The notes: generated by a model from the sequence alone, not told the origin. A stretch of 19,114 bases of DNA from JAIOTH01 sp964639335 (GCA_964639335.1 CAZXCJ010000023.1:1-19114), one strand, 5' to 3'. Positions 4,619 to 12,201 are shown, counted from the stretch's first letter. Made by a program: numbers and translations.

Positions 4619-6403
4619 ATGAACTCCGTTGAAATTAGAAAAAAATATTTAGAATTTTTTAAACAAAAGGGTCACACTATTTTACCTTCGGCTTCTTTAA
4701 TTCCGGAAAATGACTCCACTACCTTATTTAATACTGCTGGCATGCAACCTTTAATTCCTTTTTTAATAAGTGAAAAACATCCCGCTGGAACAGCTGTGGC
4801 TAATTGTCAAAAATGTATTAGAACAGGCGATATTGACGATGTTGGTGATGCTTGGCATTTAACTTTTTTTGAAATGTTGGGCAATTGGCCATTTGGTAGT
4901 TATGACAAAGAACAAATCATTAAATGGTCTTGGGAATTTTTAACATCAAAAAAATGGTTAGGAATTGATCCTAATAAATTATATATAACTGTATATAAAG
5001 GAGATGAGGATATTCCCAAAGACGAAGAATCTATAAAATTTTGGCAAGAATGTTTTCAAACTGTCAACATCAATGCCCAAGAAAACGAAAGAATATTTGC
5101 TTTAGATAAAAAAAATAATTGGTGGGGACCGGTTGGAAACTCCGGACCTTGTGGACCAGATACTGAAATGTTTATTGATACTGGTCAAAAAAAATGTTCT
5201 GCTGAATGTAAACCTGGATGTTCATGCGGAAAATATGCTGAAATTTGGAATGATGTATTTATGTTTTATTATAAAAATCCAGATGGCACTTATAAAGAAT
5301 TAGAAAACAAACAAATTGATACTGGCTTTGGCTTGGATAGGGCAACGGCTATTTTAAATAAAGCTGATAATATTTACGACTGCGATTTATTCATCCCCAT
5401 TATTGATAAAATCAAAGAGCTAGCAAATATTGATAAGCCAAATCCAGAACAATTAAAATCTATTAGAATTATTGCCGACCATATTAGAAGTGCTGTATTT
5501 ATAATGGGTGATAACCTAGGCATTGCTCCTTCTAATCTAGACCAGGGTTATGTAGTCCGAAGATTATTAAGAACAGCTATTCGTCATGGTAAATCATTAA
5601 ATATTCCGCAAGATATAAATTTAACCGTGGAAATAGCTAAAATTGTCATCAATTTAATGAAAAATGTCTATCCGGAATTAGAAAAAAATAAAGATGTAGT
5701 TCTAAATAATTTGACTAAAGAAGAAAATCAATTTGAAAAAACTTTAGACAAGGGATTAAATGAGTTTAATAAATTAAAAAAAGTAAGCGGTGAGGATGCT
5801 TTTAAGTTATATTCAACTTATGGTTTTCCATTGGAAATAATCATTGATTTGGCCAAGGAAAGGGGAGAAAAAATTAATATAAAAGAATTTAATCAAGAAT
5901 TTAAAAAACATCAAGAATTATCTCGAACTGCTTCGGCTGGTAAATTTAAAGGCGGTTTAGCCGACCATTCCGAAATTGTAACTAAATATCATACGGCTAC
6001 TCATTTACTACACGAGGCTTTAAGAAAAGTATTAGGTGAACACGTCCAGCAAAGGGGCTCTAATTTAAATACCGAAAGATTAAGATTTGATTTTTCTCAT
6101 CCGGAAAAAATGACAGATGAGCAAATCAAAAAAACAGAGAATTTAGTTAATAATATTATTAAAAAAGCATTACCAGTTGAATGTCAAGAAAAATCAGTTG
6201 ATGAAGCTAAAAATGAAGGCGCCATTGGTCTATTTGGTGATAAATATGGGGATAAGGTTAAGGTTTATACAATTGGTGATTTTTCTCAGGAAATTTGTGG
6301 TGGGCCACATGTAGAAAACACTTCAGAATTAGGACATTTTAAAATAATCAAAGAACAATCGGCAAGTGCTGGGGTTAGAAGAATTAAAGCTATTCTTGAG
6401 TAG
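4619..6403 (+). CDS. alaS: Alanyl-tRNA synthetase, short form without C-Ala domain
   Basis: The class II synthetase charges tRNA-Ala and clears mischarged Ser/Gly in cis. At 594 residues it is much shorter than the usual 870 or so. The catalytic domain is complete: VEIRKKYLEFFKQKGH at the N-terminus, FNTAGMQPL (37-45), the FFEMLGNWPFG block (83-93), and GFGLDR (236-241). The tRNA-recognition and editing domains follow, with zinc-site residues H458 and H462 in HTATH and C560 and H564 in CGGPH. The protein stops right after SAGVRRIKAILE, where the C-terminal oligomerisation/C-Ala domain would begin, so it is presumably monomeric. Short AlaRS forms are known in CPR bacteria and some organelles. 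A cysteine group C193, C197, C201, C203 within the catalytic domain may bind metal. The gene has its own promoter and stands upstream of the ribosomal operon. Confidence 0.95.
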   Translation: MNSVEIRKKYLEFFKQKGHTILPSASLIPENDSTTLFNTAGMQPLIPFLISEKHPAGTAVANCQKCIRTGDIDDVGDAWHLTFFEMLGNWPFGSYDKEQIIKWSWEFLTSKKWLGIDPNKLYITVYKGDEDIPKDEESIKFWQECFQTVNINAQENERIFALDKKNNWWGPVGNSGPCGPDTEMFIDTGQKKCSAECKPGCSCGKYAEIWNDVFMFYYKNPDGTYKELENKQIDTGFGLDRATAILNKADNIYDCDLFIPIIDKIKELANIDKPNPEQLKSIRIIADHIRSAVFIMGDNLGIAPSNLDQGYVVRRLLRTAIRHGKSLNIPQDINLTVEIAKIVINLMKNVYPELEKNKDVVLNNLTKEENQFEKTLDKGLNEFNKLKKVSGEDAFKLYSTYGFPLEIIIDLAKERGEKINIKEFNQEFKKHQELSRTASAGKFKGGLADHSEIVTKYHTATHLLHEALRKVLGEHVQQRGSNLNTERLRFDFSHPEKMTDEQIKKTENLVNNIIKKALPVECQEKSVDEAKNEGAIGLFGDKYGDKVKVYTIGDFSQEICGGPHVENTSELGHFKIIKEQSASAGVRRIKAILE

Positions 6404-6500
6404 GACTTAACATGTAACATTTAACTTGTAAATATTAACTCTCGACCGTAACCCGTACTCCATAATCCGTGTTCCGTATTCTGTATTCTGTATCTACCTG

Positions 6501-6528
6501 TTGACAAAAAATTTAAAAAGGTTATAAT
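6501..6528 (+). promoter_or_regulatory. Promoter of the infA-rpsI operon
   Basis: TTGACA (6501-6506) and TATAAT (6523-6528) are both perfect, with 16 bp between them. The start would be near 6535, giving a leader of about 65 nt before infA. Confidence 0.85.
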
Positions 6529-6565
6529 TATTCTATAATTTATCAACAATTAAAAACAAACACAG

Positions 6566-6598
6566 ATAAAATAAATTTTGTTTATTTTATTATTTTTT
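6566..6598 (+). promoter_or_regulatory. Leader hairpin and T-run directly before infA
   Basis: ATAAAATAAA (6566-6575) and TTTATTTTAT (6581-6590) form a perfect 10-bp A-T stem with a TTTTG loop. A run of six Ts (6593-6598) ends at the infA start. The hairpin plus U-run may attenuate the operon or shape access to the start codon. An A-T-only stem is weak, so this is tentative. Confidence 0.4.
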
Positions 6599-6599
6599 A

Positions 6600-6857
6600 A
6601 TGGCAGAAAAAAAAGACAATCAAATTAAAACTCCAGAAAAAAACAACACTAAGGATTTTATAGAGATAGACGGGACAGTATTGGATGCCCTACCTGGGGC
6701 CCAATTTAAAGTAGAATTAGAAAACGGACATGAAATATTGGCCTATTTATCGGGTAAAATGAGAATGTTTAAAATTAAATTATTACCCGGAGATAAAGTC
6801 AAAATAGAAATGACCCCCTATGATATGAATCGGGGTAGAATAACTTATAGATATTAG
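6600..6857 (+). CDS. infA: Translation initiation factor IF-1
   Basis: IF-1 binds the 30S A site during initiation. The 85-residue protein has a charged N-terminal extension of about 18 residues (MAEKKDNQIKTPEKNNTK) before the S1/OB fold. The fold carries the family blocks IEIDGTVLDALPGAQFKVEL, GHEILAYLSGKMR and GDKVKIEMTPYD. IF-1 is normally about 72 residues. It is the first gene of the ribosomal operon, 72 nt after its promoter, and is followed by rpmJ as in many bacteria. Confidence 0.95.
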   Translation: MAEKKDNQIKTPEKNNTKDFIEIDGTVLDALPGAQFKVELENGHEILAYLSGKMRMFKIKLLPGDKVKIEMTPYDMNRGRITYRY

Positions 6858-6859
6858 TA

Positions 6860-6985
6860 TTAGTCAAATTTAGAATTACCAATTTTAAATTTCGAATGAA
6901 TTTTTAATAATCCAATTCTTAATTAATTTAAAATCCATAAATTCAAAATTTAATCAAAATTCATAATTCATAACTCAAAATTAAC
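6860..6985. repeat. AT-rich palindromic intergenic repeat, infA-rpmJ gap
   Basis: The gap is made of repeated AATTC/GAATT-type words with the inverted pattern TTTTAAATTTCGAAT...ATTCAAAATTTAA. It closely resembles the gap after rpmJ. No ORF or terminator with a proper T-run is seen. Confidence 0.5.
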
Positions 6986-6987
6986 CT

Positions 6988-7101
6988 ATGAAGGTAAGAG
7001 CATCGGTAAAAAAAATATGTCGAGATTGCAAAGTGATCCGCCGCAAGGGTCGCTTAGTTTGTATTTGTAAAAATCCTAAACATAAACAACGACAAGGATA
7101 A
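6988..7101 (+). CDS. rpmJ: Ribosomal protein bL36
   Basis: The 37-residue protein of the large subunit is nearly a consensus bL36: MKVRASVKKICRDCK at the N-terminus and PKHKQRQG at the C-terminus. The zinc ligands C11, C14, C27 and H32 are all present (the C+ form), with an extra C25. It lies between infA and rpsM, the normal place for rpmJ, and is flanked on both sides by AT-rich palindromic gaps of 113-130 nt. Start and stop are unambiguous. Confidence 0.97.
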   Translation: MKVRASVKKICRDCKVIRRKGRLVCICKNPKHKQRQG

Positions 7102-7118
7102 GATCAATTTAGAATTAC

Positions 7119-7176
7119 GAATTTTGAATTTTGAATTAATTTCTTATCTAATTCAAAATTCACAAATTCAAAATTC
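7119..7176. repeat. AT-rich inverted repeat, rpmJ-rpsM gap
   Basis: Repeated GAATTTT units (7119-7140) face repeated AATTCAAAATTC units (7150-7161 and 7164-7176), giving a 12-bp or longer inverted repeat with alternative registers. A shorter piece of the same family is in the rpsD-rpoA gap near 8760-8780. Confidence 0.6.
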
Positions 7177-7214
7177 AATCGAAATTAAAAATTATAAATT
7201 CAAAATTAAATAAT

Positions 7215-7604
7215 ATGCCTAGAATATCCGGAATAAACATACCAAACGAAAAAAGAGCTGAAATAGCTCTTACTTATATTTATGGAATTGGAAGAAGTTC
7301 TTCAAATAAAATATTAAAACAAGCTAAAATTAATCCCGATACACGAGTAAAGGACTTATCGGAAGATGATATTAATAAATTAAGAAATGTTATTGAAAAA
7401 AGTTGTAAAACTGAAGGTGATTTAAAAAGGGAAATTTTATTAAATATTAAAAGATTAAAAGATATTAAGGCTTATAGGGGAATTAGACATGCCAAACATT
7501 TGCCAGTTCGCGGACAAAGAACCAAGACAAATTCCAGAACCCTTCGTGGAAACAAAAGAGGCATAGCTACTTCTGGTAAAAAACCAACCGCTCAAAAAAC
7601 CTAA
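7215..7604 (+). CDS. rpsM: Ribosomal protein uS13
   Basis: The 129-residue protein of the small-subunit head contacts tRNA and bridges to the large subunit. Visible features are ISGINIPNEKR at the N-terminus, the YGIG turn (23-26) of the helix-two-turn-helix, and the conserved YRGIRHAKHLPVRGQRTKTN segment (87-106). A basic tail follows. It is 22 nt before rpsK and part of the infA operon. No Shine-Dalgarno is present. Confidence 0.97.
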   Translation: MPRISGINIPNEKRAEIALTYIYGIGRSSSNKILKQAKINPDTRVKDLSEDDINKLRNVIEKSCKTEGDLKREILLNIKRLKDIKAYRGIRHAKHLPVRGQRTKTNSRTLRGNKRGIATSGKKPTAQKT

Positions 7605-7626
7605 TCATTAAAAAATTATTATAAAA

Positions 7627-8019
7627 ATGGCAAAAGCAAAAATAGTTAAAAAAAAGAAAAAAAAGAAAATAATGGTAAAAAGTGGTCGTGCATATATAAC
7701 AGCTACTTATAATAATACTATCATCACTCTTACTGATGCTCAGGGCAATGTTTTAACATGGTCTTCGGCTGGCTTAATGGGCTTTAAGGGTCCTAAAAAA
7801 TCTACCCCCTATGCAGCAGAAATTATCGGCCGAGATGTTGTCAATAAAGCAAAAAACCACGGATTACAAGAGGTTGATGTTTTTATTAAGGGCGTTGGTT
7901 CTGGCCGAGATAATGCCATTCGTTCATTACACTCCAATGGATTAAATATTTTATCAATAAAAGATATCACACCCATACCTCATAATGGCTGTAAACCCCC
8001 CAAACCACGAAGAGTATAA
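7627..8019 (+). CDS. rpsK: Ribosomal protein uS11
   Basis: The 130-residue protein of the 30S platform begins with a lysine-rich stretch (KKKKKKK, 8-14). It then shows the family blocks GRAYITATYNNTIITLTD, SSAGLMGFKGPKKSTPYAA, KGVGSGRDNAIRSL and ITPIPHNGCKPPKPRRV. Length is typical. It lies downstream of rpsM in the same operon. Confidence 0.97.
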   Translation: MAKAKIVKKKKKKKIMVKSGRAYITATYNNTIITLTDAQGNVLTWSSAGLMGFKGPKKSTPYAAEIIGRDVVNKAKNHGLQEVDVFIKGVGSGRDNAIRSLHSNGLNILSIKDITPIPHNGCKPPKPRRV

Positions 8020-8103
8020 TTAAATCAGTCCTTAGTCATTAGTTGTTAGAAAAATCCCGAAGACTAACGCCTAAAGACTAATACCTAATAACTAATTAAT
8101 ATA
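8020..8103. repeat. Palindromic rpsK-rpsD gap
   Basis: ATTAGTTGTTAG (8038-8049) and CTAATAACTAAT (8085-8096) pair over 12 bp with one G-T. Between them are the repeated words AAGACTAA (8060s and 8070s). The same TAATNACTAAT vocabulary appears after the flippase gene at about 13708-13735. Confidence 0.5.
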
Positions 8104-8736
8104 ATGAGAAAAATAAGTTCAAAATGTAAATTATGTCGCATGGAAGGCCAGAAATTATTTTTAAAAGGTGAAAGATGTAATAGCCCCAAATGCGCTATGG
8201 TCAAAAAAAATTATAAACCTGGATTTCACGGACCTAAAAAACAAATGAAAAGAATATCCGCCTATGGGCAGCAGCTCCGAGAAAAGCAAAAGACCAAAAG
8301 AATATATGGTTTATTAGAAAAACCATTTTCTAATTTAGTTAAAAAAGCCTTAAAAAATAAAGAAGACGCTGGAGCTTTTTTAATAGAAAAATTAGAAAAT
8401 AGGTTTGATAATATTATCTATAAATTAAAACTAGCTCCTTCTAGAAATGCCGCTAAACAATTAATAGCTCACAATCATTTTCAAATTAATGGAAAAAAAG
8501 TAAATATTTCCTCTTATATCCTTAAAATAGGAGATAAAATAAAAGTTAAAGAGAACAAAAGTTCAAATAAATACTGGGAGAAAATCAAAAAAAATAAAAA
8601 TTTAGCTAAAGAAATTCCAGAATATTTAAGTTTGGATTCTAAAAAATTAGAAGCTCAACTAACCGGTCAACCCAATATTGAAGATATTAAAAAAAGCATT
8701 GACACTTCTTTAATCATCGAATTTTATTCTAGATAA
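8104..8736 (+). CDS. rpsD: Ribosomal protein uS4
   Basis: The 210-residue primary 16S rRNA-binding protein is also a translational repressor in some bacteria. A four-cysteine zinc site is visible near the N-terminus: C8, C11, C25 and C30. Then comes KPGFHGPKKQMKRISAYGQQL. The S4 RNA-binding domain covers about 98-160 (LENRFDNIIYKLKLAPSR, then QLIAHNHFQINGKKV). It sits between rpsK and rpoA, the arrangement known from proteobacteria. Confidence 0.97.
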   Translation: MRKISSKCKLCRMEGQKLFLKGERCNSPKCAMVKKNYKPGFHGPKKQMKRISAYGQQLREKQKTKRIYGLLEKPFSNLVKKALKNKEDAGAFLIEKLENRFDNIIYKLKLAPSRNAAKQLIAHNHFQINGKKVNISSYILKIGDKIKVKENKSSNKYWEKIKKNKNLAKEIPEYLSLDSKKLEAQLTGQPNIEDIKKSIDTSLIIEFYSR

Positions 8737-8840
8737 TAACGCGATGCCAATATGCTTCTTCAATTTTAAATTTTGAATTAATTAGTGTATTAGCATCATT
8801 TAATTCGTATCATTAGTATTAACAATTAAAAATAAAAAAA

Positions 8841-9659
8841 ATGGAAAACTTACCATTGCCAAAAACAATAAGTTATAAAGAAATTAAAAAAAATAAAACT
8901 CAACTTATAATCGAACCATTATTCACCGGATATGGTATTACTATTGCTAATTCTTTGCGCCGGGTTTTATTATCGTCTTTAACTGGAGCTTCTGTTACTA
9001 AAGTCAAAATTAAAGGAGTTAGCCATGAATTTTCAACTCTACCCAATATTAAAGAAGATATGGTGGAACTTATATCAAATATCAAAAAAATCCGGCTAAT
9101 TTTGATATCGGATGAACCAGTAAAACTAAAATTAAAAATTAAGGGTGAAAAAGTGGTCAGAGCCAAAGAGATTGATAAAAATGCTCAAGCCGAAATAACC
9201 AATCCTGACCTAATTATTGCTCATTTAACCGATAAAAAAGCCGAACTAGAAATTGAAATGACCGCTAAAAAAGGACAGGGTTATGAAACAGTAGAAAGCA
9301 GAACCGATGAAAGTTTGGCCGCCAATGAAATTAGTATTGATTCTGTTTATTCTCCAATTATTAATGTTAGTTTCAATATTGAATCTGTCCGAGTTGGAAA
9401 AAGAACTGATTACGAAAAATTAAAAATGAAAATCCAAACTGATGGCACAATTAGTCCTGAAGAAGCTATAGATAAAACAATAAAAGTTTTAATAAATCAT
9501 TTAGAATTAATTCCTCAGAAGAAAATTTTAGCTAAAAAAACTAAAAAAGTAAGTAAAAAAACCACTAAAAAAACTGCTCCTAAAAAAGTTAAAAAAACAG
9601 TCAAAAAAGCTACTCCTAAAAAAATCAAGAAAAATAAAAAAACTAAGAAAGCTAAGTAA
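8841..9659 (+). CDS. rpoA: RNA polymerase alpha subunit without CTD, with lysine-rich tail
   Basis: Alpha dimerises to nucleate assembly of RNA polymerase. Residues 1 to about 225 form a normal N-terminal domain: YGITIANSLRRVLLSSLTGASVTKVKIKGVSHEF region (31-64), VESRTDESLAANEISIDSVYSPI region (151-173), and VRVGKRTDYEKL (183-194). The usual C-terminal domain, which binds UP elements and activators through a helix-hairpin-helix, is absent: total length is 272 against about 310-330. In its place residues 227-272 hold 25 lysines in 46 residues, nearly all as KK pairs spaced by T, V, A or P, like a histone H1-type tail. The stop codon lies within a 9-bp tandem repeat (9649-9693). A frameshift hiding a CTD is unlikely, since only 39 nt separate it from rplQ. 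Confidence 0.95.
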   Translation: MENLPLPKTISYKEIKKNKTQLIIEPLFTGYGITIANSLRRVLLSSLTGASVTKVKIKGVSHEFSTLPNIKEDMVELISNIKKIRLILISDEPVKLKLKIKGEKVVRAKEIDKNAQAEITNPDLIIAHLTDKKAELEIEMTAKKGQGYETVESRTDESLAANEISIDSVYSPIINVSFNIESVRVGKRTDYEKLKMKIQTDGTISPEEAIDKTIKVLINHLELIPQKKILAKKTKKVSKKTTKKTAPKKVKKTVKKATPKKIKKNKKTKKAK

Positions 9660-9693
9660 GCTAAAAAGCTAAGCAAGCTAAGCAAGCTAAAAA
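9649..9693. repeat. Five tandem copies of a 9-bp unit across the rpoA stop
   Basis: Units begin AAGCTAA and vary in the last two bases, at 9649, 9658, 9667, 9676 and 9685. The first copies encode the end of the RpoA tail and its TAA; the rest fill the gap to rplQ. Because 9 is a multiple of 3, gain or loss of units upstream of the stop would keep the frame. Confidence 0.85.
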
Positions 9694-9698
9694 AACCT

Positions 9699-10052
9699 AT
9701 GCGCCATAAAAAGAAAACTAAAATTTTAGATAGAAAAACGGGACCCAGAAAGGCCTTGATTAAAAATCTAGCTGGTCAAGTTGTTTTATTTGAAAAAGTA
9801 AAAACCACCAAAGCTAAAGCTAAAGTTGTAAAATCATATTTAGAAAAATTAATCACTAAATCTGCCAAAAATGAATTAAATACAAAGAGATATTTAAAAA
9901 CAAAGTTAAATTCAGACAACGCCATTAAAAAACTCTTAGAGGTTTTTGGTCCAAGATATAAAGATAGAAAAGGCGGTTATTTAAAAATTGTCAAAGCTGA
10001 AAACAGAAGAGGAGATGGAGCAGAAATGGCTTATTTAATTTTTACCAAGTAA
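9699..10052 (+). CDS. rplQ: Ribosomal protein bL17
   Basis: The 117-residue protein near the exit tunnel starts MRHKKKTKILDRKTGPRKAL, then shows TTKAKAKVVKSYLEKLI (36-52) and the C-terminal signature FGPRYKDRKGGYLKIVK. The length is normal. It follows rpoA as in nearly all bacteria and is 4 nt from rplM. Confidence 0.97.
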   Translation: MRHKKKTKILDRKTGPRKALIKNLAGQVVLFEKVKTTKAKAKVVKSYLEKLITKSAKNELNTKRYLKTKLNSDNAIKKLLEVFGPRYKDRKGGYLKIVKAENRRGDGAEMAYLIFTK

Positions 10053-10056
10053 AATT

Positions 10057-10416
10057 ATGGATCAAATAAAAAGAGAAACAATTAAATTAGACGCCACTAA
10101 CCAAAGCATGGGCAGATTGGCTAGTGAAATTGCTACACATTTAATGGGTAAAACTAAGGCCTCTTATCAGCCCCACATGGATATGGGTGATAATGTGGAG
10201 GTTATCAATGCCGCTCAAATGAAATTTACTGGCAACAAGTTAGAAAACAAAAAGTATTATCGACATACTGGATATGTAGGAAATTTAAAAACTATTAAAT
10301 TAAAAGATTTATTTCCTCAAAAAGCTGATATTCTTCTTAAAAATTGCGTTTCTCACATGCTGCCTAAAAATAGATTAAGAAAATTAATGCTAAAAAGATT
10401 AAAAATTAATAAATAA
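10057..10416 (+). CDS. rplM: Ribosomal protein uL13, short form
   Basis: The 119-residue protein initiates large-subunit assembly. Family blocks visible are LDATNQSMGRLASEIATHLMGK (12-33), PHMDMGDNVEVINA, FTGNKLENKKYYRHTGYVG and MLPKNRLRKLMLKRLKI. E. coli L13 is 142 residues; here about 7 residues at the N-terminus and 15-17 at the C-terminus are missing. It is 4 nt after rplQ and 23 nt before rpsI, so it is translated as part of the same operon. Confidence 0.96.
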   Translation: MDQIKRETIKLDATNQSMGRLASEIATHLMGKTKASYQPHMDMGDNVEVINAAQMKFTGNKLENKKYYRHTGYVGNLKTIKLKDLFPQKADILLKNCVSHMLPKNRLRKLMLKRLKINK

Positions 10417-10439
10417 AGCTATCTAGCTTCAATATAAAT

Positions 10440-10832
10440 ATGGCTGAAAAATATACTTATGCCGTTGGAAAAAGAAAAAGCGCCTCTGCCACTATTAGGG
10501 CTTATAATGGAAAGGGTGAAATTATAGTCAATGAAAAAACTTTGAGTGATTATTTTAACAATAAAATTTTAGAAGATATTGTTATTTCTCCTTTAAATCT
10601 TTTAAGTTTAACTAATAAATATAAAATTACCATTAAAGTTCAAGGTAGTGGTAAAAGAGGGCAGGCCGAAGCAATTAAATTGGGCATTGCTCGGGCCTTA
10701 GTAAAGATCGATGAATCAAATCGTAAAATCTTAAAAACTAAGAGCTTTTTAACCCGTGATCCTAGAGTAAAGGAAAGAAAAAAACCTGGTTTAAAAAGAG
10801 CTCGCAAAGCCCCTCAATGGAGTAAGCGATAA
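10440..10832 (+). CDS. rpsI: Ribosomal protein uS9
   Basis: The 130-residue protein of the 30S head has a C-terminal tail that reaches the P-site tRNA. Visible are YAVGKRKSASATIRAY (6-21), GSGKRGQAEAIKLGIARAL, the LTRDPRVKERKKPGLKRARKAPQWSKR region, and the universal C-terminal SKR. It pairs with rplM as usual and is the last gene of the operon. A small palindrome AAGCTA/TAGCTT (10416-10429) lies just before its start, and a terminator follows at 10896-10925. Confidence 0.97.
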   Translation: MAEKYTYAVGKRKSASATIRAYNGKGEIIVNEKTLSDYFNNKILEDIVISPLNLLSLTNKYKITIKVQGSGKRGQAEAIKLGIARALVKIDESNRKILKTKSFLTRDPRVKERKKPGLKRARKAPQWSKR

Positions 10833-10839
10833 CTTGCGA

Positions 10840-10863
10840 CATCCTGAGTTTATCGAATGGATG
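10840..10863. repeat. REP-like short palindrome (CATCC...GGATG)
   Basis: CATCC (10840-10844) and GGATG (10859-10863) flank CTGAGTTTATCGAAT-like sequence. The CTGAG...TCGAA wording matches the element at 16513-16550 in inverted form (TTCGA...CTCAG). It lies just after the rpsI stop. Confidence 0.5.
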
Positions 10864-10895
10864 GTCAAAACGTTAAATATATTACATTACATATC

Positions 10896-10925
10896 AACCC
10901 TGTACCGTACGGTACAGGGTTTTTG
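10896..10925 (+). terminator. Intrinsic terminator of the ribosomal operon
   Basis: AACCCTGTACC and GGTACAGGGTT form a perfect 11-bp stem with a GTAC loop (palindromic throughout). Five Ts end the 3' arm and tail, followed by GTTTT. It would work well for the operon above. Confidence 0.92.
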
Positions 10926-11041
10926 TTTTCTAATCCAACTCGTCGGGTCGGTTGAAAAATTACATTATTAAGAGTATTATGAGGATATAATAATATGAGT
11001 TTGTATAAAATGGGTTATCTAAAATTTAATTTTTTATCATC

Positions 11042-11371
11042 ATGAAACCAAGTAAAATTGTAAAAATCCAAACCTATTGTCCCAAAGACACTGCAGATAA
11101 TATTCGTCTAGCAATTGGAAAAGCTGGCGGTGGTATAATCGGCAATTATACTTATTGTGCTTTTTTAACAAGTGGGCAGGGGTATTTTTTGCCAATGAAT
11201 GGTTCTAATCCGACCATTGGCAAGCAAGGCGAGTTTGAAAAAGTAGATGAGATTAAAATTGAGTTTGTATGTGAGCAAAACAAAATTAAAAAAGTTATTA
11301 ATGCTATTAAAAAAGCACACCCATATGAAGAAGTACCCATTGATATTTTTCAATTACTAGACTTGGAATAA
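11042..11371 (+). CDS. NIF3/YqfO-like PII-fold protein (stand-alone)
   Basis: The 109-residue cytosolic protein matches the CutA/PII-like insert domain of NIF3/YqfO proteins, here without the flanking metal-binding NIF3 halves. The signature is clear: GGGIIGNYTYCAF (29-41), SGQGYFLPMNGSNPTIG, EFEKVDEIKIEF and the terminal HPYEEVPIDIFQL. Such stand-alone proteins occur widely, but no reaction is established to my knowledge. The start ATG overlaps the TGA of a possible 16-codon ORF (10995-11045). Shorter names such as 'NGG1p interacting factor NIF3' in databases overstate the relation. Confidence 0.85.
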   Translation: MKPSKIVKIQTYCPKDTADNIRLAIGKAGGGIIGNYTYCAFLTSGQGYFLPMNGSNPTIGKQGEFEKVDEIKIEFVCEQNKIKKVINAIKKAHPYEEVPIDIFQLLDLE

Positions 11372-11487
11372 TAAAAAATCAAAGTTCAGATAATAAAGTA
11401 AATGAGGTTCAAAAATTTTTGCTCCGTTTCATTGCGTAAAAACTTTATATATTTTAAACGATATGAAATAATTATTTTCTTATTACT

Positions 11488-12117
11488 ATGAAAACATTAA
11501 TTTTGACTTCAAGCGGAAATTTTATCACTACAAATAATATAAATTGTTTCTTGCCGAAAAAAATCGTTAATTGCAAAATCGCATATATAATAACGGCGTC
11601 TAAAAAAGTAGACGACACGAACTATATCGATAAGCATCGACAAAAAATGGATGAGCTGAACTTTTCCTACACCGAAATTGACATTGCGGGTCAGAATAAA
11701 AATGAATTAAAAAAAACACTTGACGGGTATGATATTGTCATGGTTGAAGGCGGAAACAGTTTCTATTTATTAAAAGCCGTTCGTGAAAGCGGCTTTGACA
11801 ATATTATTAAGGACTTAATTGCAAAAGACGTGGTTTATATAGGTTCAAGCGCTGGCTCTTATATTGTGTGCCCATCAATCGTAATGGCAACTTGGTCAAA
11901 ACAAAAATTTGATGAGTGCGGAATTACAGACCATACAGCTATAAATCTAGTACCCTTTTTAATTCAAGCTCATTACACGCCAGATATGCAAAAAATGTTG
12001 AAAAAAAAATCAAAAAACCTACAATATCCAATAAGAGCTTTAAATGATGAACAAGCTATTCTTGTTCGTAACGAAAAAATTCAGCTCTTAGGCAGTGGTG
12101 ATGAAATAATCATGTAA
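11488..12117 (+). CDS. S51-family peptidase / class I glutamine amidotransferase-like protein
   Basis: The 209-residue protein has the fold of dipeptidase E (PepE) and cyanophycinase. The nucleophile elbow is GSSAGS (119-124, probable S121). The motif VMVEGGNSFYLLKAV (84-98) matches the family's GGN box. H162 in IQAHYTP and E188 in LNDEQAILV are candidates for the other catalytic residues. No signal peptide is present, so it is probably cytosolic. Reported activities in the family are hydrolysis of Asp-X dipeptides or related bonds; the substrate here is unknown. The first half uses codons such as ACG, GCG and CGA more than its neighbours do, which hints at recent acquisition but is only an impression. 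Confidence 0.82.
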   Translation: MKTLILTSSGNFITTNNINCFLPKKIVNCKIAYIITASKKVDDTNYIDKHRQKMDELNFSYTEIDIAGQNKNELKKTLDGYDIVMVEGGNSFYLLKAVRESGFDNIIKDLIAKDVVYIGSSAGSYIVCPSIVMATWSKQKFDECGITDHTAINLVPFLIQAHYTPDMQKMLKKKSKNLQYPIRALNDEQAILVRNEKIQLLGSGDEIIM

Positions 12118-12177
12118 AGTGATATTGCCATGATAAAAAAACAATACTTTATATAACAGCATATATCTAGTTCACAA

Positions 12178-12201
12178 ACCTGCCTGCTAGCGAGGGTAGG
12201 T
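12178..12201. repeat. Short relative of the ACCTGCCT palindromic element
   Basis: ACCTGCCT (12178-12185) faces AGGGTAGGT (12193-12201). The end motif matches that of the 131-bp element at 2318-2448. It is isolated in the AT-rich gap between the S51 peptidase and flippase genes. Confidence 0.5.

Noticed and set aside
10995..11045. 16-codon ORF overlapping the NIF3-like start by ATGA
   Set aside because: GAGG lies 10 nt upstream and the overlap is suggestive, but the peptide is too short and AT-driven to support as a gene.
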